This document shows positions 25,678 to 35,705 of a DNA stretch of 64,000 nt, piece after piece. A program made the position numbers and the translations under genes. This DNA is from Sulfitobacter sabulilitoris (GTDB lineage: Bacteria > Pseudomonadota > Alphaproteobacteria > Rhodobacterales > Rhodobacteraceae): contig NZ_VANS01000002.1 of assembly GCF_005887615.1 (NCBI RefSeq), positions 719,613 to 783,612 of the forward strand. Direction: 5' to 3'. The notes under the pieces were generated by a model, which ran no database searches, was not told where the DNA came from, and saw only the letters and a list, made by a program, of their open reading frames with translations. Each line of letters opens with the position of its first letter. The stretch's first letter is position 1.

Positions 25678-26589
25678 ATGCGTGTGATATTCATGGGAAC
25701 GCCGGCGTTTTCCGTGCCCGTGCTGGATGCGCTTGTGGATGCCGGGCATGACATCGTTTGTGTCTATTGCCAGCCGCCGCGCCCGGCGGGCCGCGGCAAA
25801 AAGGACCGTCCGGGCCCGGTGCAATTGCGGGCCGAGGCGTTGGGCCTGCCGGTGCGCCACCCGACATCCCTGAAAACCGATGAGGCGCAGGCGGACTTTG
25901 CGGCCTTGCAGGCGGATGTGGCGGTGGTCGTGGCTTATGGGTTGATCCTGCCGCAGACGATCCTTGATGCCCCGTTACAAGGCTGCCTGAACATCCATGC
26001 GAGCCTTTTGCCGCGCTGGCGGGGGGCCGCGCCGATCCAGCGGGCGATCATGGCGGGCGATGCCCGGACTGGGGTTTGCATCATGCAGATGGAGGCGGGC
26101 CTCGACACCGGGCCGGTGCTGTTGCGGCGGGCGACGGACATCGGGGCGGCGGATACGGCGGCGGACCTGCATGATCGGTTGAGCGTCATCGGGGCCGAAC
26201 TGATCGTCGAGGCATTGGCGCAACTGAATGATCTGACGCCGGTGCCGCAACCGCAGGAGGGCGTGAGTTATGCCGCCAAGATCGACAAGGCCGAGGCGCG
26301 GATCGACTGGCGCCGCCCGGCGGTCGAGATCGACCGCCTGATCCGCGGGCTGTCGCCGTTCCCCGGCGCGTGGTTCGAGTCAGAGGGCACGCGGATCAAG
26401 GTGCTTGCGTCCCGGTTGGCCAGTGGCACGGGCGTTCCGGGTACGGTTCTGCACGATCCGCTGCGGGTCGTCTGCGGTGGCGGCGCGGTCGAGGTGTTGC
26501 GGCTGCAGCGGGCGGGCAGGGGCGCGCAGTCGGCGGATGATTTCCTGCGTGGGCGCGGCCTGCCCGCAGGTACTGTATTGGAGGAGTGA
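25678..26589 (+). CDS. fmt: Methionyl-tRNA formyltransferase
   Basis: Fmt formylates initiator Met-tRNA with 10-formyltetrahydrofolate. The 303-residue product opens [18 protein letters not shown], has the folate site and catalytic Asn-His-Asp triad ([23 protein letters not shown] and [11 protein letters not shown]) and the C-terminal OB-fold tRNA-binding domain ([14 protein letters not shown] onward). GAGAGG lies eight bases before the ATG at 25678. It follows the deformylases that reverse its product, 34 bases downstream. Confidence 0.97.
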   Translation: MRVIFMGTPAFSVPVLDALVDAGHDIVCVYCQPPRPAGRGKKDRPGPVQLRAEALGLPVRHPTSLKTDEAQADFAALQADVAVVVAYGLILPQTILDAPLQGCLNIHASLLPRWRGAAPIQRAIMAGDARTGVCIMQMEAGLDTGPVLLRRATDIGAADTAADLHDRLSVIGAELIVEALAQLNDLTPVPQPQEGVSYAAKIDKAEARIDWRRPAVEIDRLIRGLSPFPGAWFESEGTRIKVLASRLASGTGVPGTVLHDPLRVVCGGGAVEVLRLQRAGRGAQSADDFLRGRGLPAGTVLEE

Positions 26590-26593
26590 GCCC

Positions 26594-26830
26594 ATGTTTC
26601 TGACTATGATGGGAACGGTCGTGATCGCCGGGATCGTCGGCTACCTGTCGGAAAAGACAGGCTTCACACGCAATGGAATATTGCAGGGCATCATCATCTG
26701 CGTCGGCGGGGCCTTCGTGTTCTATTTCGTGCGCCTGATGTTCGGCTTCGGCTTTTCCAGCCCCGGTGTGAATGCCATCGTGTCGTCGATCGGGGCGCTG
26801 ATCATCGTGCCGTTCCACTGGCGCAGATGA
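26594..26830 (+). CDS. Small membrane protein, GlsB/YeaQ/YmgE family
   Basis: A 78-residue protein with three predicted membrane helices (MGTVVIAGIVGYLSE, ILQGIIICVGGAFVFYFVRLMFGF, VNAIVSSIGALIIVPFHW), the layout of the transglycosylase-associated/GlsB family found in many bacteria and often stress induced. It begins four bases after the fmt stop and shares GAGGAGTGAGCCC as ribosome-binding site. Exact role unknown. Confidence 0.75.
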   Translation: MFLTMMGTVVIAGIVGYLSEKTGFTRNGILQGIIICVGGAFVFYFVRLMFGFGFSSPGVNAIVSSIGALIIVPFHWRR

Positions 26831-26878
26831 CGCGCTGAGCCGGGTATTCGAGGCCGAAAGAATCCAGCCTGCGGTTTC

Positions 26879-27502
26879 TCAGGCCCGAGGGGGGCGGCTT
26901 TTGTAGACCGGGAGGCTCCATCCGAAGGCGAGCGAGCCCGCGCGCAAGGCCCATGTAGTCGCGGCGCAGATCGCAAGCTGCACCGTCGTGTCGGTGATCC
27001 ACAGAGCGGACAGAACCGCGGCGGCGGCGCCCGCGAACGCGGCAGAAACGTAGAGTTCACCCTGCTTGAGAACGATCGGCACCTCGTCCACGACCACATC
27101 GCGCATCAGCCCGCCCATGCAGCCCGTGGTCATTCCCATCAGCAGAACCACCGGCACGGGTTGGTCCAGCGCGAGGGCCACGCCGGTGCCGGCCGCGACG
27201 GCCACCGACAGGGCGAAGCTGTCCAGCCAGATCAGGGTGCGCAGGCGGCTGTCGAACAGGTGCGCGGTGAAGAAAACGATCAGGGCGGCCGTGCAGGCGA
27301 CACCGATGTAGGTGGGATTCGCGATCCAGAAGATCGGGTTGCGATCCAGCAGCACGTCGCGCAGGGTGCCGCCGCCGACCGCCGTAAGGCAGGCGATGAA
27401 GGCAAAGCCGACGATATCAAGCTGGGCGCGGCTGGCCACCAGCGCCCCGGTGAAGGCAAAGATGAAGACCGAGGCATAGTCGAGAAACGCAAGCAGAGTC
27501 AT
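26879..27502 (-). CDS. TRIC-type (UPF0126) cation channel protein
   Basis: A 207-residue membrane protein made of two repeats of about three helices plus a seventh, each repeat carrying the family's Gly-Gly/Arg-Asp signature: GGGTLRDVLLDRNPIFW and GGLMRDVVVDEVPIVL. Bacterial YicG/TRIC homologues form trimers that conduct monovalent cations or small solutes. It starts ten bases after rnhA stops. The physiological substrate is unknown. Confidence 0.9.
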   Translation of the reverse strand: MTLLAFLDYASVFIFAFTGALVASRAQLDIVGFAFIACLTAVGGGTLRDVLLDRNPIFWIANPTYIGVACTAALIVFFTAHLFDSRLRTLIWLDSFALSVAVAAGTGVALALDQPVPVVLLMGMTTGCMGGLMRDVVVDEVPIVLKQGELYVSAAFAGAAAAVLSALWITDTTVQLAICAATTWALRAGSLAFGWSLPVYKSRPPRA

Positions 27503-27512
27503 CGGATTTGGA

Positions 27513-27968
27513 TCATTTCGATTTGAAGGGCGCCATTCCCGCGCGCGCCAATTCGTCGGCGCGTTCGTTTTCGGGGTGTCCTGCGTGGCCCTTGACCCAT
27601 TTCCATGTCACCTTGTGCCGGGCGTTGGCCGTATCGAGGCGCTGCCACAATTCGGCATTTGCGACGGGCTTTTTCGCGGCGTTTTTCCAGCCGTTCTTTT
27701 TCCAGCCGTGGATCCAGCTTGTGATGCCGTTCTTGACGTAGTTGCTGTCGGTGACGATCGTGATCTCGGAGGGGCGGCTGAGCGATTCGAGCGCGTTGAT
27801 CGCCGCCAGCAATTCCATCCTGTTGTTGGTGGTCTGCCGCTCGCCGCCCTTGAGTTCGCGTTCCTTGACGACGCGATCGCCGTCCATCGCGCGCAGCAGT
27901 GCGCCCCATCCGCCGGGCCCCGGGTTTCCGGAGCACGCCCCGTCAGTATATGCGATAATCTGTGTCAT
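27513..27968 (-). CDS. rnhA: Ribonuclease HI
   Basis: RNase HI cuts the RNA strand of RNA-DNA hybrids such as primers and R-loops. The 151-residue product has the four acidic catalytic residues in [45 protein letters not shown] and [13 protein letters not shown], and the basic handle helix around [20 protein letters not shown]. The ATG at 27968 is at the family's normal position. Confidence 0.97.
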   Translation of the reverse strand: MTQIIAYTDGACSGNPGPGGWGALLRAMDGDRVVKERELKGGERQTTNNRMELLAAINALESLSRPSEITIVTDSNYVKNGITSWIHGWKKNGWKNAAKKPVANAELWQRLDTANARHKVTWKWVKGHAGHPENERADELARAGMAPFKSK

Positions 27969-28025
27969 TGGACATAGGCGATAGCCAATGCCGTGGGGGC
28001 GCGTCCACCCCACAAACGCATCGCG

Positions 28026-28478
28026 CTACAGAAAGACCCCGACGCCGAGGCAGATCACGACGATTGCGGTCAGCAGCACGCGCAGCGACAGCCACCAACG
28101 CGGGGCCAGACCCCAGTGCGAAAAGGCGATGTCGAGGATCAGCAGACCGGAAAATCCGAAGATCAGGTTGAGCCCCGCGCTGACCGGTCCGCCGCCGGTC
28201 ATGAAAAACGCCCAAAGCGCGGGCAGCACCGAGAGCGCGTATCCGGTCGCCGCGCGGGCACCCGATGCTTTGGTGGCAAACCCCCAGAGCACCCCGGACA
28301 TGAACGACAGGATGACCGATCCGTAGAAAAGCTGCACGTAGGGTCCGACAAAACGGGGGCCAAAAGTGGCAAGCCCCCATGTGGCCAGCGGATCGTTGAG
28401 ATACGTGAGCGCGCCCCAGACGAAGGGGATCAGCCCGGCAAGGCCCAGGAGAAGCGGCGCGCGGGGAATACCTGTCAT
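28026..28478 (-). CDS. DUF3429-family membrane protein
   Basis: A 150-residue protein with about five membrane helices. The start [20 protein letters not shown] and the central [22 protein letters not shown] match the DUF3429 pattern as I remember it. Its start overlaps the ispH stop by four bases (ATGA), so the two are coupled. No function is known for the family. Confidence 0.82.
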   Translation of the reverse strand: MTGIPRAPLLLGLAGLIPFVWGALTYLNDPLATWGLATFGPRFVGPYVQLFYGSVILSFMSGVLWGFATKASGARAATGYALSVLPALWAFFMTGGGPVSAGLNLIFGFSGLLILDIAFSHWGLAPRWWLSLRVLLTAIVVICLGVGVFL

Positions 28479-29425
28479 GCCGGTTCGCGCAGGACGCGCG
28501 GCACTTTGAACTCCACGTTTTCGACCGCGGTTTCGACTATGTCGACCGTCACGTCATAGCGATCCTTGAAGGCGTCGATAACCTCGTTGATCAGAACCTC
28601 GGGTGCCGACGCACCGGCGGTGATGCCGATGGAGGTGATCCCCTCAAGGCTTCGCCAGTCGATATCGGCGCTGCGCTGCACAAGCTGGGCATAGGCGCAT
28701 CCGGCGCGTGCGCCCACTTCCACCAGCCGCTTGGAGTTCGATGAATTGGGCGCGCCCACGACCAGCATGGCGTCGCATTTGGGGGCCATCGCCTTGACGG
28801 CCTCCTGCCGGTTGGTGGTGGCGTAACAGATGTCTTCCTTGTGGGGGCCGACAATGGCGGGAAAACGGGCTTGCAGCGCCGCGACGATCTCGGCGGTGTC
28901 ATCGACGCTGAGCGTTGTCTGGGTCACGAAGGCCAGTCGCGCCGGATCGCGAACCTCTACTTCCGCCACGTCTGCGGGGGTCTCGACCAGCAACACTTCG
29001 CCCGGCGGCAATTGCCCCATCGTGCCTTCGGTTTCGGGGTGGCCGGCGTGGCCGATCATGATCACCTGCAGGCCGTTGTCGAAATGGCGCTGCGCCTCGA
29101 TATGGACCTTGCTGACCAGCGGGCAGGTGGCATCGACATAGACCATTTTCCGCGCGGCGGCGGCGGCGGGCACCGATTTCGGCACGCCGTGGGCGGAAAA
29201 GATTACCGGACGGTCATCGGGGCAGTCCGACAGGTCCTCGACGAAGACGGCCCCCTTGTCGCGCAGGCTGTCCACCACGAATTTGTTGTGCACGATTTCA
29301 TGACGCACGAAAACCGGCGCGCCCCATTTCGCGAGCGCCATTTCGACGATCTTGATCGCGCGGTCGACGCCCGCGCAAAACCCGCGCGGGGCAGCAAGGT
29401 AGAGGGTCAGGGGCGGTTTCGTCAT
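28475..29425 (-). CDS. ispH: 4-hydroxy-3-methylbut-2-enyl diphosphate reductase
   Basis: IspH makes IPP and DMAPP in the last step of the MEP isoprenoid pathway, using a [4Fe-4S] cluster. The 316-residue product shows the three cluster cysteines ([22 protein letters not shown], and [10 protein letters not shown] or DICYATT near the C-terminal half) and the substrate motifs [22 protein letters not shown] and [11 protein letters not shown]. The ATG at 29425 follows GGAG. It leads the ispH-DUF3429-rnhA-TRIC group. Confidence 0.97.
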   Translation of the reverse strand: MTKPPLTLYLAAPRGFCAGVDRAIKIVEMALAKWGAPVFVRHEIVHNKFVVDSLRDKGAVFVEDLSDCPDDRPVIFSAHGVPKSVPAAAAARKMVYVDATCPLVSKVHIEAQRHFDNGLQVIMIGHAGHPETEGTMGQLPPGEVLLVETPADVAEVEVRDPARLAFVTQTTLSVDDTAEIVAALQARFPAIVGPHKEDICYATTNRQEAVKAMAPKCDAMLVVGAPNSSNSKRLVEVGARAGCAYAQLVQRSADIDWRSLEGITSIGITAGASAPEVLINEVIDAFKDRYDVTVDIVETAVENVEFKVPRVLREPA

Positions 29426-29706
29426 CTGGGCGCTCCGGGGGTTGGGGCGTGGGATCCGCACCAGAGGTAGTGTCTTGTGCCAAGGCCGTCCAGCGGTTCG
29501 TCTGACGCAGGGGCCAAACATGCACCGCGGGGTCAGTCGGAATGCTTGCGAAAGGGCCGCGAGGCCGGATGCCGCGTCGGCGCACTGGGCGCTGGGCGGG
29601 GCGCGGGTCCGCTGCCCCGCGCGTCCGACCAGCCGATGACGGTGTCGGGATCGCTGCGGGGCGGATGTGGCGGTCTTTGGGGATTATCAGGTTTTCGTGT
29701 GTCGGG

Positions 29707-30270
29707 TCAGCCAGCTGTCCCATCACGGTCGCTGTAGGATTCGCGCGGCGGGCGTCCGATCACGTCTTTGAGGTCTTCGAGTTCGATGAAATTGTCCGCC
29801 TGGCGGCGCAGGTCATCGGAGATCATCGGCGGCTGGCTGCGGATCGTCGAGACGACAGAGACGCGCACGCCCTGACGCTGCAGGCTTTCCACCAGCGGGC
29901 GAAAATCGCCATCGCCGGAAAACAGCACGATATGATCGATCCGTGGCGCAAGTTCCATCGCGTCCACCGCCAGTTCGATGTCCATGTTGCCTTTGACTTT
30001 GCGCCGGCCCATGCTGTCGGTGTATTCCTTGGCGGGCTTTGTCACCATGGTGAAGCCGTTGTAGTTCAGCCAGTCCACCAGTGGGCGGATCGGTGAATAT
30101 TCGTCGCTTTCAAGCAGGGCTGTGTAGTAAAATGCGCGCAAAAGCTTTCCACGACGCATGAATTCCTGTCGCAAGAGCTTGTAATCGATGTCGAAGCCGA
30201 GCGATTTGGCCGCAGCATAAAGATTCGATCCATCGATGAACAGCGCAAGCCGTTCGTCCTTGTAAAACAT
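29707..30270 (-). CDS. NYN-domain (LabA/DUF88) protein
   Basis: The 187-residue product has the PIN-like NYN fold of predicted RNases: acidic residues in ALFIDGSNLYAAA near the start, GNMDIELAVDAMEL in the middle and VLFSGDGDFRPLVESL near the C-terminal third form the usual metal-binding set. A charged tail follows. AGGACC precedes the ATG at 30270, giving a better start than the in-frame one seven codons earlier. It is divergent from folK. The spacer to ispH (29426-29706, 281 bases) is G/C-rich with no feature I can support. Confidence 0.87.
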   Translation of the reverse strand: MFYKDERLALFIDGSNLYAAAKSLGFDIDYKLLRQEFMRRGKLLRAFYYTALLESDEYSPIRPLVDWLNYNGFTMVTKPAKEYTDSMGRRKVKGNMDIELAVDAMELAPRIDHIVLFSGDGDFRPLVESLQRQGVRVSVVSTIRSQPPMISDDLRRQADNFIELEDLKDVIGRPPRESYSDRDGTAG

Positions 30271-30393
30271 AATAGGTCCTTCCGATGTCATCGTTCGACT
30301 GAGGGGCGGAGTGTGAGTGGTTGAAAGCCCTGAACGATAGGCGCTGCAAAATTGGGCTTATTTCATATGTCGCAAGACAACCCAAGGCCGGAA

Positions 30394-30978
30394 ATGACAG
30401 TTGTGCTGCCACAAATCCGGTCAACAATACTTATAGCGCTGGGCGCAAACATGCCGTCGCATGCGGGAAGCCCGGCGGTAACAATCAATGCTGCTCTCAA
30501 GGTATTGGTCACGGCGGGCGCCGTGATTCGTCAAATTAGTCAGCAGTATAGCACACCTGCATTCCCTGCGGGCGGGGGGCCTGACTATATAAATGCCGCG
30601 GTGGCGGCGGAGTGTGATTGGACCCCCCGGCAGACATTGACACAGTTGCACCGCATAGAGTCCGAATTCGGTCGGGCGCGGGACCGGCGCTGGGGGCAGC
30701 GCACGCTGGATCTGGATCTGATCGCGCACGACGATCTTGTATTGCCGGACCCCGAGACCCACAAAATGTGGCGTGAAATGCCGTTGGAGACGCAGATGAC
30801 CACGTCGCCCGACAGCTTGATCCTGCCACATCCCCGGATGCAGGACCGCGCCTTTGTACTGGTGCCTTTGTGCGATGTCGCGCCGGATTGGCGGCATCCG
30901 GTGCTCGGGCTGAGCGTGCGGCAGATGCGGGATGAGTTGCCCAAGGCGGTGCTGGAACAGGTCAGGGCGGTCGGTTAG
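30394..30978 (+). CDS. folK: 2-amino-4-hydroxy-6-hydroxymethyldihydropteridine pyrophosphokinase
   Basis: FolK transfers pyrophosphate to the pterin precursor of folate. The 194-residue product has the expected ILIALGANMPS start, GGPDYINAAVAAE, the catalytic RRWGQRTLDLDLIAHDDLVL block and the LPHPRMQDRAFVLVPLCDVAPDWRHP end. I chose the ATG at 30394 (AAGG six bases upstream); an ATG at 30367 would add nine residues. It precedes rpoZ and the rsh cluster. Confidence 0.94.
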   Translation: MTVVLPQIRSTILIALGANMPSHAGSPAVTINAALKVLVTAGAVIRQISQQYSTPAFPAGGGPDYINAAVAAECDWTPRQTLTQLHRIESEFGRARDRRWGQRTLDLDLIAHDDLVLPDPETHKMWREMPLETQMTTSPDSLILPHPRMQDRAFVLVPLCDVAPDWRHPVLGLSVRQMRDELPKAVLEQVRAVG

Positions 30979-30992
30979 CGCCGAATATCGCC

Positions 30993-31021
30993 TTGTCAAT
31001 CGTGTCGATCGCCCCTAAATA
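30993..31021 (+). promoter_or_regulatory. Sigma-70-like promoter for rpoZ
   Basis: TTGTCA (30993-30998) and TAAATA (31016-31021) are separated by 17 bases, 37 bases before the rpoZ ATG. This is the best promoter match I saw in the window. Confidence 0.6.
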
Positions 31022-31058
31022 ACGGTCTTCTGGAACACATACGATACTGGAGCATTCC

Positions 31059-31412
31059 ATGGCCCGCGTCACCGTTGAAGATTGCGTCGATAAAGTCCCC
31101 AACCGGTTTGAGCTGGTCATGCTGGCGGCGCATCGCGCACGCGAAATTTCCGCCGGAGCCGCGATCACCGTGAACCGCGACAACGACAAGAACCCCGTTG
31201 TGAGCCTGCGCGAGATCGCGGACGAGACGCAGAGCGCGGACGAACTGCGCGAGCGCCTGATCGAAAGCAACCAGAACCAGATCGAGGTGGATGAGCCCGA
31301 GGAAGACGCAATGGCGCTTTTGATGGGGGCCGAAGAGGACAAGCCGGAAGAAGACAGCATGTCCGAAGAAATGCTTCTGCGCCAGCTGATGGCCGCGCAG
31401 GGGCAGGGCTAA
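31059..31412 (+). CDS. rpoZ: RNA polymerase omega subunit
   Basis: Omega helps fold and hold the beta' subunit and is a target of ppGpp in many bacteria. The 117-residue product begins [33 protein letters not shown], the universal omega core, followed by [15 protein letters not shown] long acidic tail of about 50 residues is usual in alphaproteobacteria. It lies 36 bases upstream of the ppGpp synthetase/hydrolase gene, the standard arrangement. Confidence 0.97.
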   Translation: MARVTVEDCVDKVPNRFELVMLAAHRAREISAGAAITVNRDNDKNPVVSLREIADETQSADELRERLIESNQNQIEVDEPEEDAMALLMGAEEDKPEEDSMSEEMLLRQLMAAQGQG

Positions 31413-31448
31413 ACCCGCACCTGTGGCCCGTCCAAAGAGGCGGAAGCC

Positions 31449-33614
31449 ATGATAACCGCAGACGACCTGATTGCACTGGTCCGGGTCTACAACCCCAAGG
31501 CCAACGCCAAGCTGATCAGCGCGGCCTATGATTACGGGATGGAAATGCACGAGGGCCAGACGCGCCACTCGGGCGAGCCGTATTTCAGCCACCCCGTGGC
31601 GGTCGCGGCCATCCTGACCGAACAGCAGCTTGACGATGCGACCATCATCACGGCGCTGTTGCACGATACCATCGAAGACACCAAGGCATCCTATCAGGCC
31701 GTGGCCGAGGGGTTCGGCGACGAGGTGGCGATGCTGGTCGACGGTGTCACCAAGCTGACCAACATCCAGCTTGCCTCGACCGAGACCAAGCAGGCCGAGA
31801 ACTTTCGCAAGCTGTTCATGGCGATGTCCAAGGACCTGCGGGTCATTCTGGTCAAGCTTGCGGACCGGTTGCACAACATGCGCACCATCAAGGCGATGCG
31901 CGCCGACAAGCAGGCGCAAAAGGCCCGCGAGACGATGGACATCTTTGCGCCGCTTGCCGGCCGCATGGGCATGCAATGGATGCGCGAAGAGCTTGAGGAC
32001 CTGGCGTTTCGCGTGCTCAACCCCGAGGGCCGCGCCAGCATCATCCGACGGTTCATTACCCTGCAACGCGAAAGCGGCGATGTGATCCAGCGGATCACCG
32101 GTGACATGCGGCTGGAACTGGGCAAGGCCGGCGTCGAGGCGGAAGTGTTCGGCCGGGCCAAGAAGCCCTATTCGATCTGGCGCAAGATGCAGGAAAAGGA
32201 ACAGTCGTTTTCGCGGCTCAGTGACATCTACGGCTTTCGCATCATCACCCAGAGCGAGGAAGACTGCTATCGCACGCTTGGGGCCATCCATCAGCGGTGG
32301 CGCGCTGTTCCGGGGCGGTTCAAGGACTATATCAGCCAGCCCAAGACCAACGGATACCGCAGCATCCATACCACCGTGTCGGGGCGCGACGGCAAGCGGG
32401 TCGAGGTGCAGATCCGAACCCGCCAGATGCACGATGTCGCCGAAACCGGCGTGGCCGCACATTGGTCCTATCGTGACGGCGTGCGCAGTCAGAACCCCTT
32501 TGCCGTCGATCCGGCCAAGTGGATCGCGCAGCTGACCGAACAGTTCGACGCCGAGGAGGATCACGAGGATTTCCTCGAGGCCGTGAAGCTTGAGATGTAT
32601 TCCGACCAGGTGTTCTGCTTTACGCCCAAGGGCGAGGTGGTCAAGCTGCCGCGCGGCGCGACGCCGATCGATTTCGCGTTCGCGATTCACACCCGGATCG
32701 GCAGCGCCTGCGTCGGCGCCAAGGTGGACGGGATGCGCGTGCCGCTTTGGACCCGGCTGAAGAACGGGCAGTCGGTCGAGATCATCACGGCCGAAGGGCA
32801 GACCCCGCAGGCGACCTGGCTGGATATCGCCACGACCGGCAAGGCCAAGACGGCGATCCGCCGGTCGCTGCGCGAGGAAGACCGTGCGCGGTTCATCAAG
32901 TTGGGGCGCGAATTGGCGCGGTCCGCCTTTGAGCACGTGGGCAAGCGGGCCACCGACAAGGCGCTGGCCACGGCGGCGAAAAACCTGCGGCTGGACGGCA
33001 TGGGCGATCTGCTTGCGCGGCTGGGCAGTGCCGAAATCACCGGGCGCGCGGTGGTGCAGTCGGTGTACCCCGAACTGACACCGAAAGTGGGCGAAAAGGT
33101 GGATGCGCGCCGCGCGGTCATCGGCCTTCAGCCGGGGCAATCGTTTGACCGTGCGCCCTGCTGCCAGCCGCTGCCGGGCGAGCGTATCGTGGGCATCACC
33201 TTTCGCGGCAAGGGTGTCGTGGTACATGCCATCGATTGCGACCGGCTCAGCGCCTACGAGGACCAACCGGACCGCTGGCTGGATCTGCACTGGCACGACG
33301 GCAGCCATCCGGCCGTCTATGGTGCGACGCTCGATGTCACATTGGGCAACGACGCGGGCGCGCTGGGGCGGATCTGTACCTTGATCGGGGAAACGCGCGC
33401 GAATATTTCCAACCTGGAATTTTTGGACCGCAAACCTGACTTTTACCGCCTGCTGATCTATGTGGAGTTGCGGGACGTGGCGCATCTGCATTCGCTAATG
33501 CTGACGCTTGAGGCCGAGAGCGAGGTCGCGGCATTGTCGCGATACCGCAACATGTCCCGCGCTTCGGGCGAAACCGAGGCGCAAAATCACACTGCGGCCA
33601 AACAAGCGCCGTAG
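31449..33614 (+). CDS. Bifunctional (p)ppGpp synthetase/hydrolase (Rsh)
   Basis: Rsh makes and degrades the alarmone (p)ppGpp. The 721-residue product has the HD hydrolase domain (GEPYFSHPVAVAAIL and ITALLHDTIEDT, about 38-75), the synthetase domain (LSDIYGFRIITQSEEDCYRTLG and TNGYRSIHTTV), a TGS domain (VFCFTPKGEVVKLPRGATPIDFAFAIHT), and a C-terminal ACT domain (NISNLEFLDR). Both catalytic domains look intact, as expected for the single long Rsh of alphaproteobacteria. GGCGGAAG lies ahead of the ATG. Confidence 0.96.
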   Translation: MITADDLIALVRVYNPKANAKLISAAYDYGMEMHEGQTRHSGEPYFSHPVAVAAILTEQQLDDATIITALLHDTIEDTKASYQAVAEGFGDEVAMLVDGVTKLTNIQLASTETKQAENFRKLFMAMSKDLRVILVKLADRLHNMRTIKAMRADKQAQKARETMDIFAPLAGRMGMQWMREELEDLAFRVLNPEGRASIIRRFITLQRESGDVIQRITGDMRLELGKAGVEAEVFGRAKKPYSIWRKMQEKEQSFSRLSDIYGFRIITQSEEDCYRTLGAIHQRWRAVPGRFKDYISQPKTNGYRSIHTTVSGRDGKRVEVQIRTRQMHDVAETGVAAHWSYRDGVRSQNPFAVDPAKWIAQLTEQFDAEEDHEDFLEAVKLEMYSDQVFCFTPKGEVVKLPRGATPIDFAFAIHTRIGSACVGAKVDGMRVPLWTRLKNGQSVEIITAEGQTPQATWLDIATTGKAKTAIRRSLREEDRARFIKLGRELARSAFEHVGKRATDKALATAAKNLRLDGMGDLLARLGSAEITGRAVVQSVYPELTPKVGEKVDARRAVIGLQPGQSFDRAPCCQPLPGERIVGITFRGKGVVVHAIDCDRLSAYEDQPDRWLDLHWHDGSHPAVYGATLDVTLGNDAGALGRICTLIGETRANISNLEFLDRKPDFYRLLIYVELRDVAHLHSLMLTLEAESEVAALSRYRNMSRASGETEAQNHTAAKQAP

Positions 33615-33686
33615 TTCTAGGGCGCGCTGATGCCCGTGGCATACGCAATCGCGCCGCGCGGACGACCGCAGGAAAGGACACGACAG

Positions 33687-34343
33687 TTGATTTTCAAACG
33701 CCGCGATCCGAAACCGGCCCTGCGTGCGGTGGCCGAGTTTGTCTGGCCGCGCGGCGGGTGGGCGCGGGCGTTTCACTACGTCAAGCACCGGGTCCGGCGA
33801 TTGCCCGACAGCCCCGAGCGGATCGCGCGCGGCATCTGGGCGGGGGTGTTCACCACCTTCACACCCTTCTACGGGCTGCATTTTCTAGTGGCGGCAGCAC
33901 TTGCACGGATGATGCGCGGCAATATCCTTGCGTCTCTGATGGCGACCTTCTTTGGCAATCCGCTGACCTATGTGCCGATTGGCATCGCGTCGTTGTCCAC
34001 CGGGCACTGGCTGCTGGGCACGACACTGGATGCGCGCACGCAGCGGTCCTTTGGCGGCAAGTTCTCGGACGCGGGGCAGGATCTGTGGTTCAATTTCCTG
34101 GCCATGTTCACCGATGCCGAGGCCGATTGGGACGGCTTGTCGGTGTTCTACGATCAGGTGTTCTTTCCCTACCTGATCGGCGGCATTCTGCCCGGTCTTT
34201 TCTGCGCGACGATCAGTTATTACCTGAGTGTTCCGTTGATCCGGGCCTATCAAAAACGCCGGCGCGGGGTGATCAAGGCCAAGTTCGATGCGCTCAAGGC
34301 CAAGGCGGCGGCCAAAGCGGACGCCAAACGCAAGGCGGAGTGA
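33687..34343 (+). CDS. DUF2062-family membrane protein
   Basis: A 218-residue protein with a basic N-terminus ([38 protein letters not shown]) followed by a hydrophobic core ([31 protein letters not shown] and [11 protein letters not shown]), the DUF2062 signature, two further membrane helices and a Lys/Ala-rich tail. I chose the TTG at 33687, nine bases after GGAAAGGA. Function unknown; the place between rsh and pdxJ is typical for the family in this group. Confidence 0.83.
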   Translation: MIFKRRDPKPALRAVAEFVWPRGGWARAFHYVKHRVRRLPDSPERIARGIWAGVFTTFTPFYGLHFLVAAALARMMRGNILASLMATFFGNPLTYVPIGIASLSTGHWLLGTTLDARTQRSFGGKFSDAGQDLWFNFLAMFTDAEADWDGLSVFYDQVFFPYLIGGILPGLFCATISYYLSVPLIRAYQKRRRGVIKAKFDALKAKAAAKADAKRKAE

Positions 34344-34383
34344 TCGCGATCACCCTGGGGGAACAGGCAAAGGAGCCACGGAG

Positions 34384-35133
34384 ATGACATCGAAAAACAA
34401 ACTGCGTCTGGGCGTGAACATCGACCATGTGGCAACGGTGCGCAATGCGCGCGGCGGCCCGTATCCCGATCCGCTGCGTGCGGCGCGCATCGCGCAGGAG
34501 GCGGGCGCCGACGGCATCACCGCGCATCTGCGCGAGGATCGCAGGCATATCTCGGATGCCGATATCGAAGGGCTGATGGGGGTTCTGAGCGTTCCGCTGA
34601 ATTTCGAGATGGCGGCGACGGACGAGATGCAGGCGATCGCGTTGCGCCACAAGCCGCACGCGGTCTGCATCGTGCCCGAAAAGCGTGAAGAGCGGACCAC
34701 CGAGGGCGGGCTGGAAGTTGCGCGTGAGGAAAACCGGCTGGCGCATTTCATCGCACCGCTGGCGGACGCGGGATGCCGCGTGTCGATCTTCATCGCCGCC
34801 GAGCGGCGCCAGATCGAAGCGGCGCACCGGATCGGCGCGCAGGTGATCGAATTGCACACCGGCGCCTATTGCGATGCGCATTCCGAGGGCGATTTCGATA
34901 TGCGCGACGCCGAATTGGAGCGGATGCGCGAGATGGCCGCGTTTGCCCATGATCTGGGGCTTGAGGTGCACGCGGGTCATGGCCTGACCTACGACACGGT
35001 GCAGCCTGTCGCGGCGTTTCCCGAGGTGGTGGAGCTGAACATCGGGCATTTCCTGATCGGCGAGTCGATCTTTCGCGGCCTGGCCCCTGCGATCACCGAG
35101 ATGCGCCGCCTCATGGACGAGGCGCGCGGGTGA
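34384..35133 (+). CDS. pdxJ: Pyridoxine 5'-phosphate synthase
   Basis: PdxJ condenses 1-deoxyxylulose 5-phosphate with 3-amino-2-oxopropyl phosphate to give PNP in vitamin B6 synthesis. The 249-residue TIM barrel opens [18 protein letters not shown], with the catalytic His and Glu motifs [20 protein letters not shown] and the late [11 protein letters not shown] and [27 protein letters not shown] precedes the ATG. It is followed by acpS. Confidence 0.97.
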   Translation: MTSKNKLRLGVNIDHVATVRNARGGPYPDPLRAARIAQEAGADGITAHLREDRRHISDADIEGLMGVLSVPLNFEMAATDEMQAIALRHKPHAVCIVPEKREERTTEGGLEVAREENRLAHFIAPLADAGCRVSIFIAAERRQIEAAHRIGAQVIELHTGAYCDAHSEGDFDMRDAELERMREMAAFAHDLGLEVHAGHGLTYDTVQPVAAFPEVVELNIGHFLIGESIFRGLAPAITEMRRLMDEARG

Positions 35134-35209
35134 TGGTGCACGCGGTTTCCGGGACAGAAAACGGACCGGAATGTTTGAAAAGTTCCGTGACGTCGGCGCG
35201 GGGTGCGGC

Positions 35210-35614
35210 ATGATCCTAGGGATTGGCACGGATCTGGCGAATATCGAGCGCATCCAGGGCACGCTGGATCGATTTGGCGACAGGTTTCGAAATCGTGTCT
35301 TCACCCCGGTCGAACAGCGCAAGGCCGAGCGGCGCCGCGACGTCGCGGGCACCTATGCCAAGCGTTGGGCCGCCAAAGAGGCGTGTTCGAAGGCGCTGGG
35401 CACCGGTTTGCGTATGGGAATTGCCTGGAAGGACATGGCCGTCAGCAACCTGCGCAGCGGTCAGCCCGTGATGGAAGTGACCGGCTGGGCGGCGGAGCGG
35501 CTGGCCGCGATGACGCCGCCGGGGCACGAGGCGATCATCCATGTCACGCTGACCGATGATCACCCCTGGGCCCAGGCCTTTGTCGTCATCGAGGCGCGCG
35601 CCGTTCAGCGCTAG
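35210..35614 (+). CDS. acpS: Holo-[acyl-carrier-protein] synthase
   Basis: AcpS transfers 4'-phosphopantetheine from CoA to ACP. The 134-residue product has the Mg-binding [13 protein letters not shown] start and the [19 protein letters not shown] motif. I chose the ATG at 35210, which puts the motif at the family's residue 5-17; an upstream ATG at 35171 would add 13 residues. It is followed by lepB after 91 bases. Confidence 0.95.
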   Translation: MILGIGTDLANIERIQGTLDRFGDRFRNRVFTPVEQRKAERRRDVAGTYAKRWAAKEACSKALGTGLRMGIAWKDMAVSNLRSGQPVMEVTGWAAERLAAMTPPGHEAIIHVTLTDDHPWAQAFVVIEARAVQR

Positions 35615-35705
35615 ACCCTGCGGGAATATATGCCGCGACGCGCTCGCCTTGACTTGCCCCCCTTGCCCCCGCATGTAGGCGAAACCTAACCAGATGGAGC
35701 GCCGC

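Noticed and set aside
30996..33491. 831-codon open frame on the minus strand
   Set aside because: It is entirely antisense to the rsh gene, whose domains are unmistakable; high GC content produces long mirror frames.
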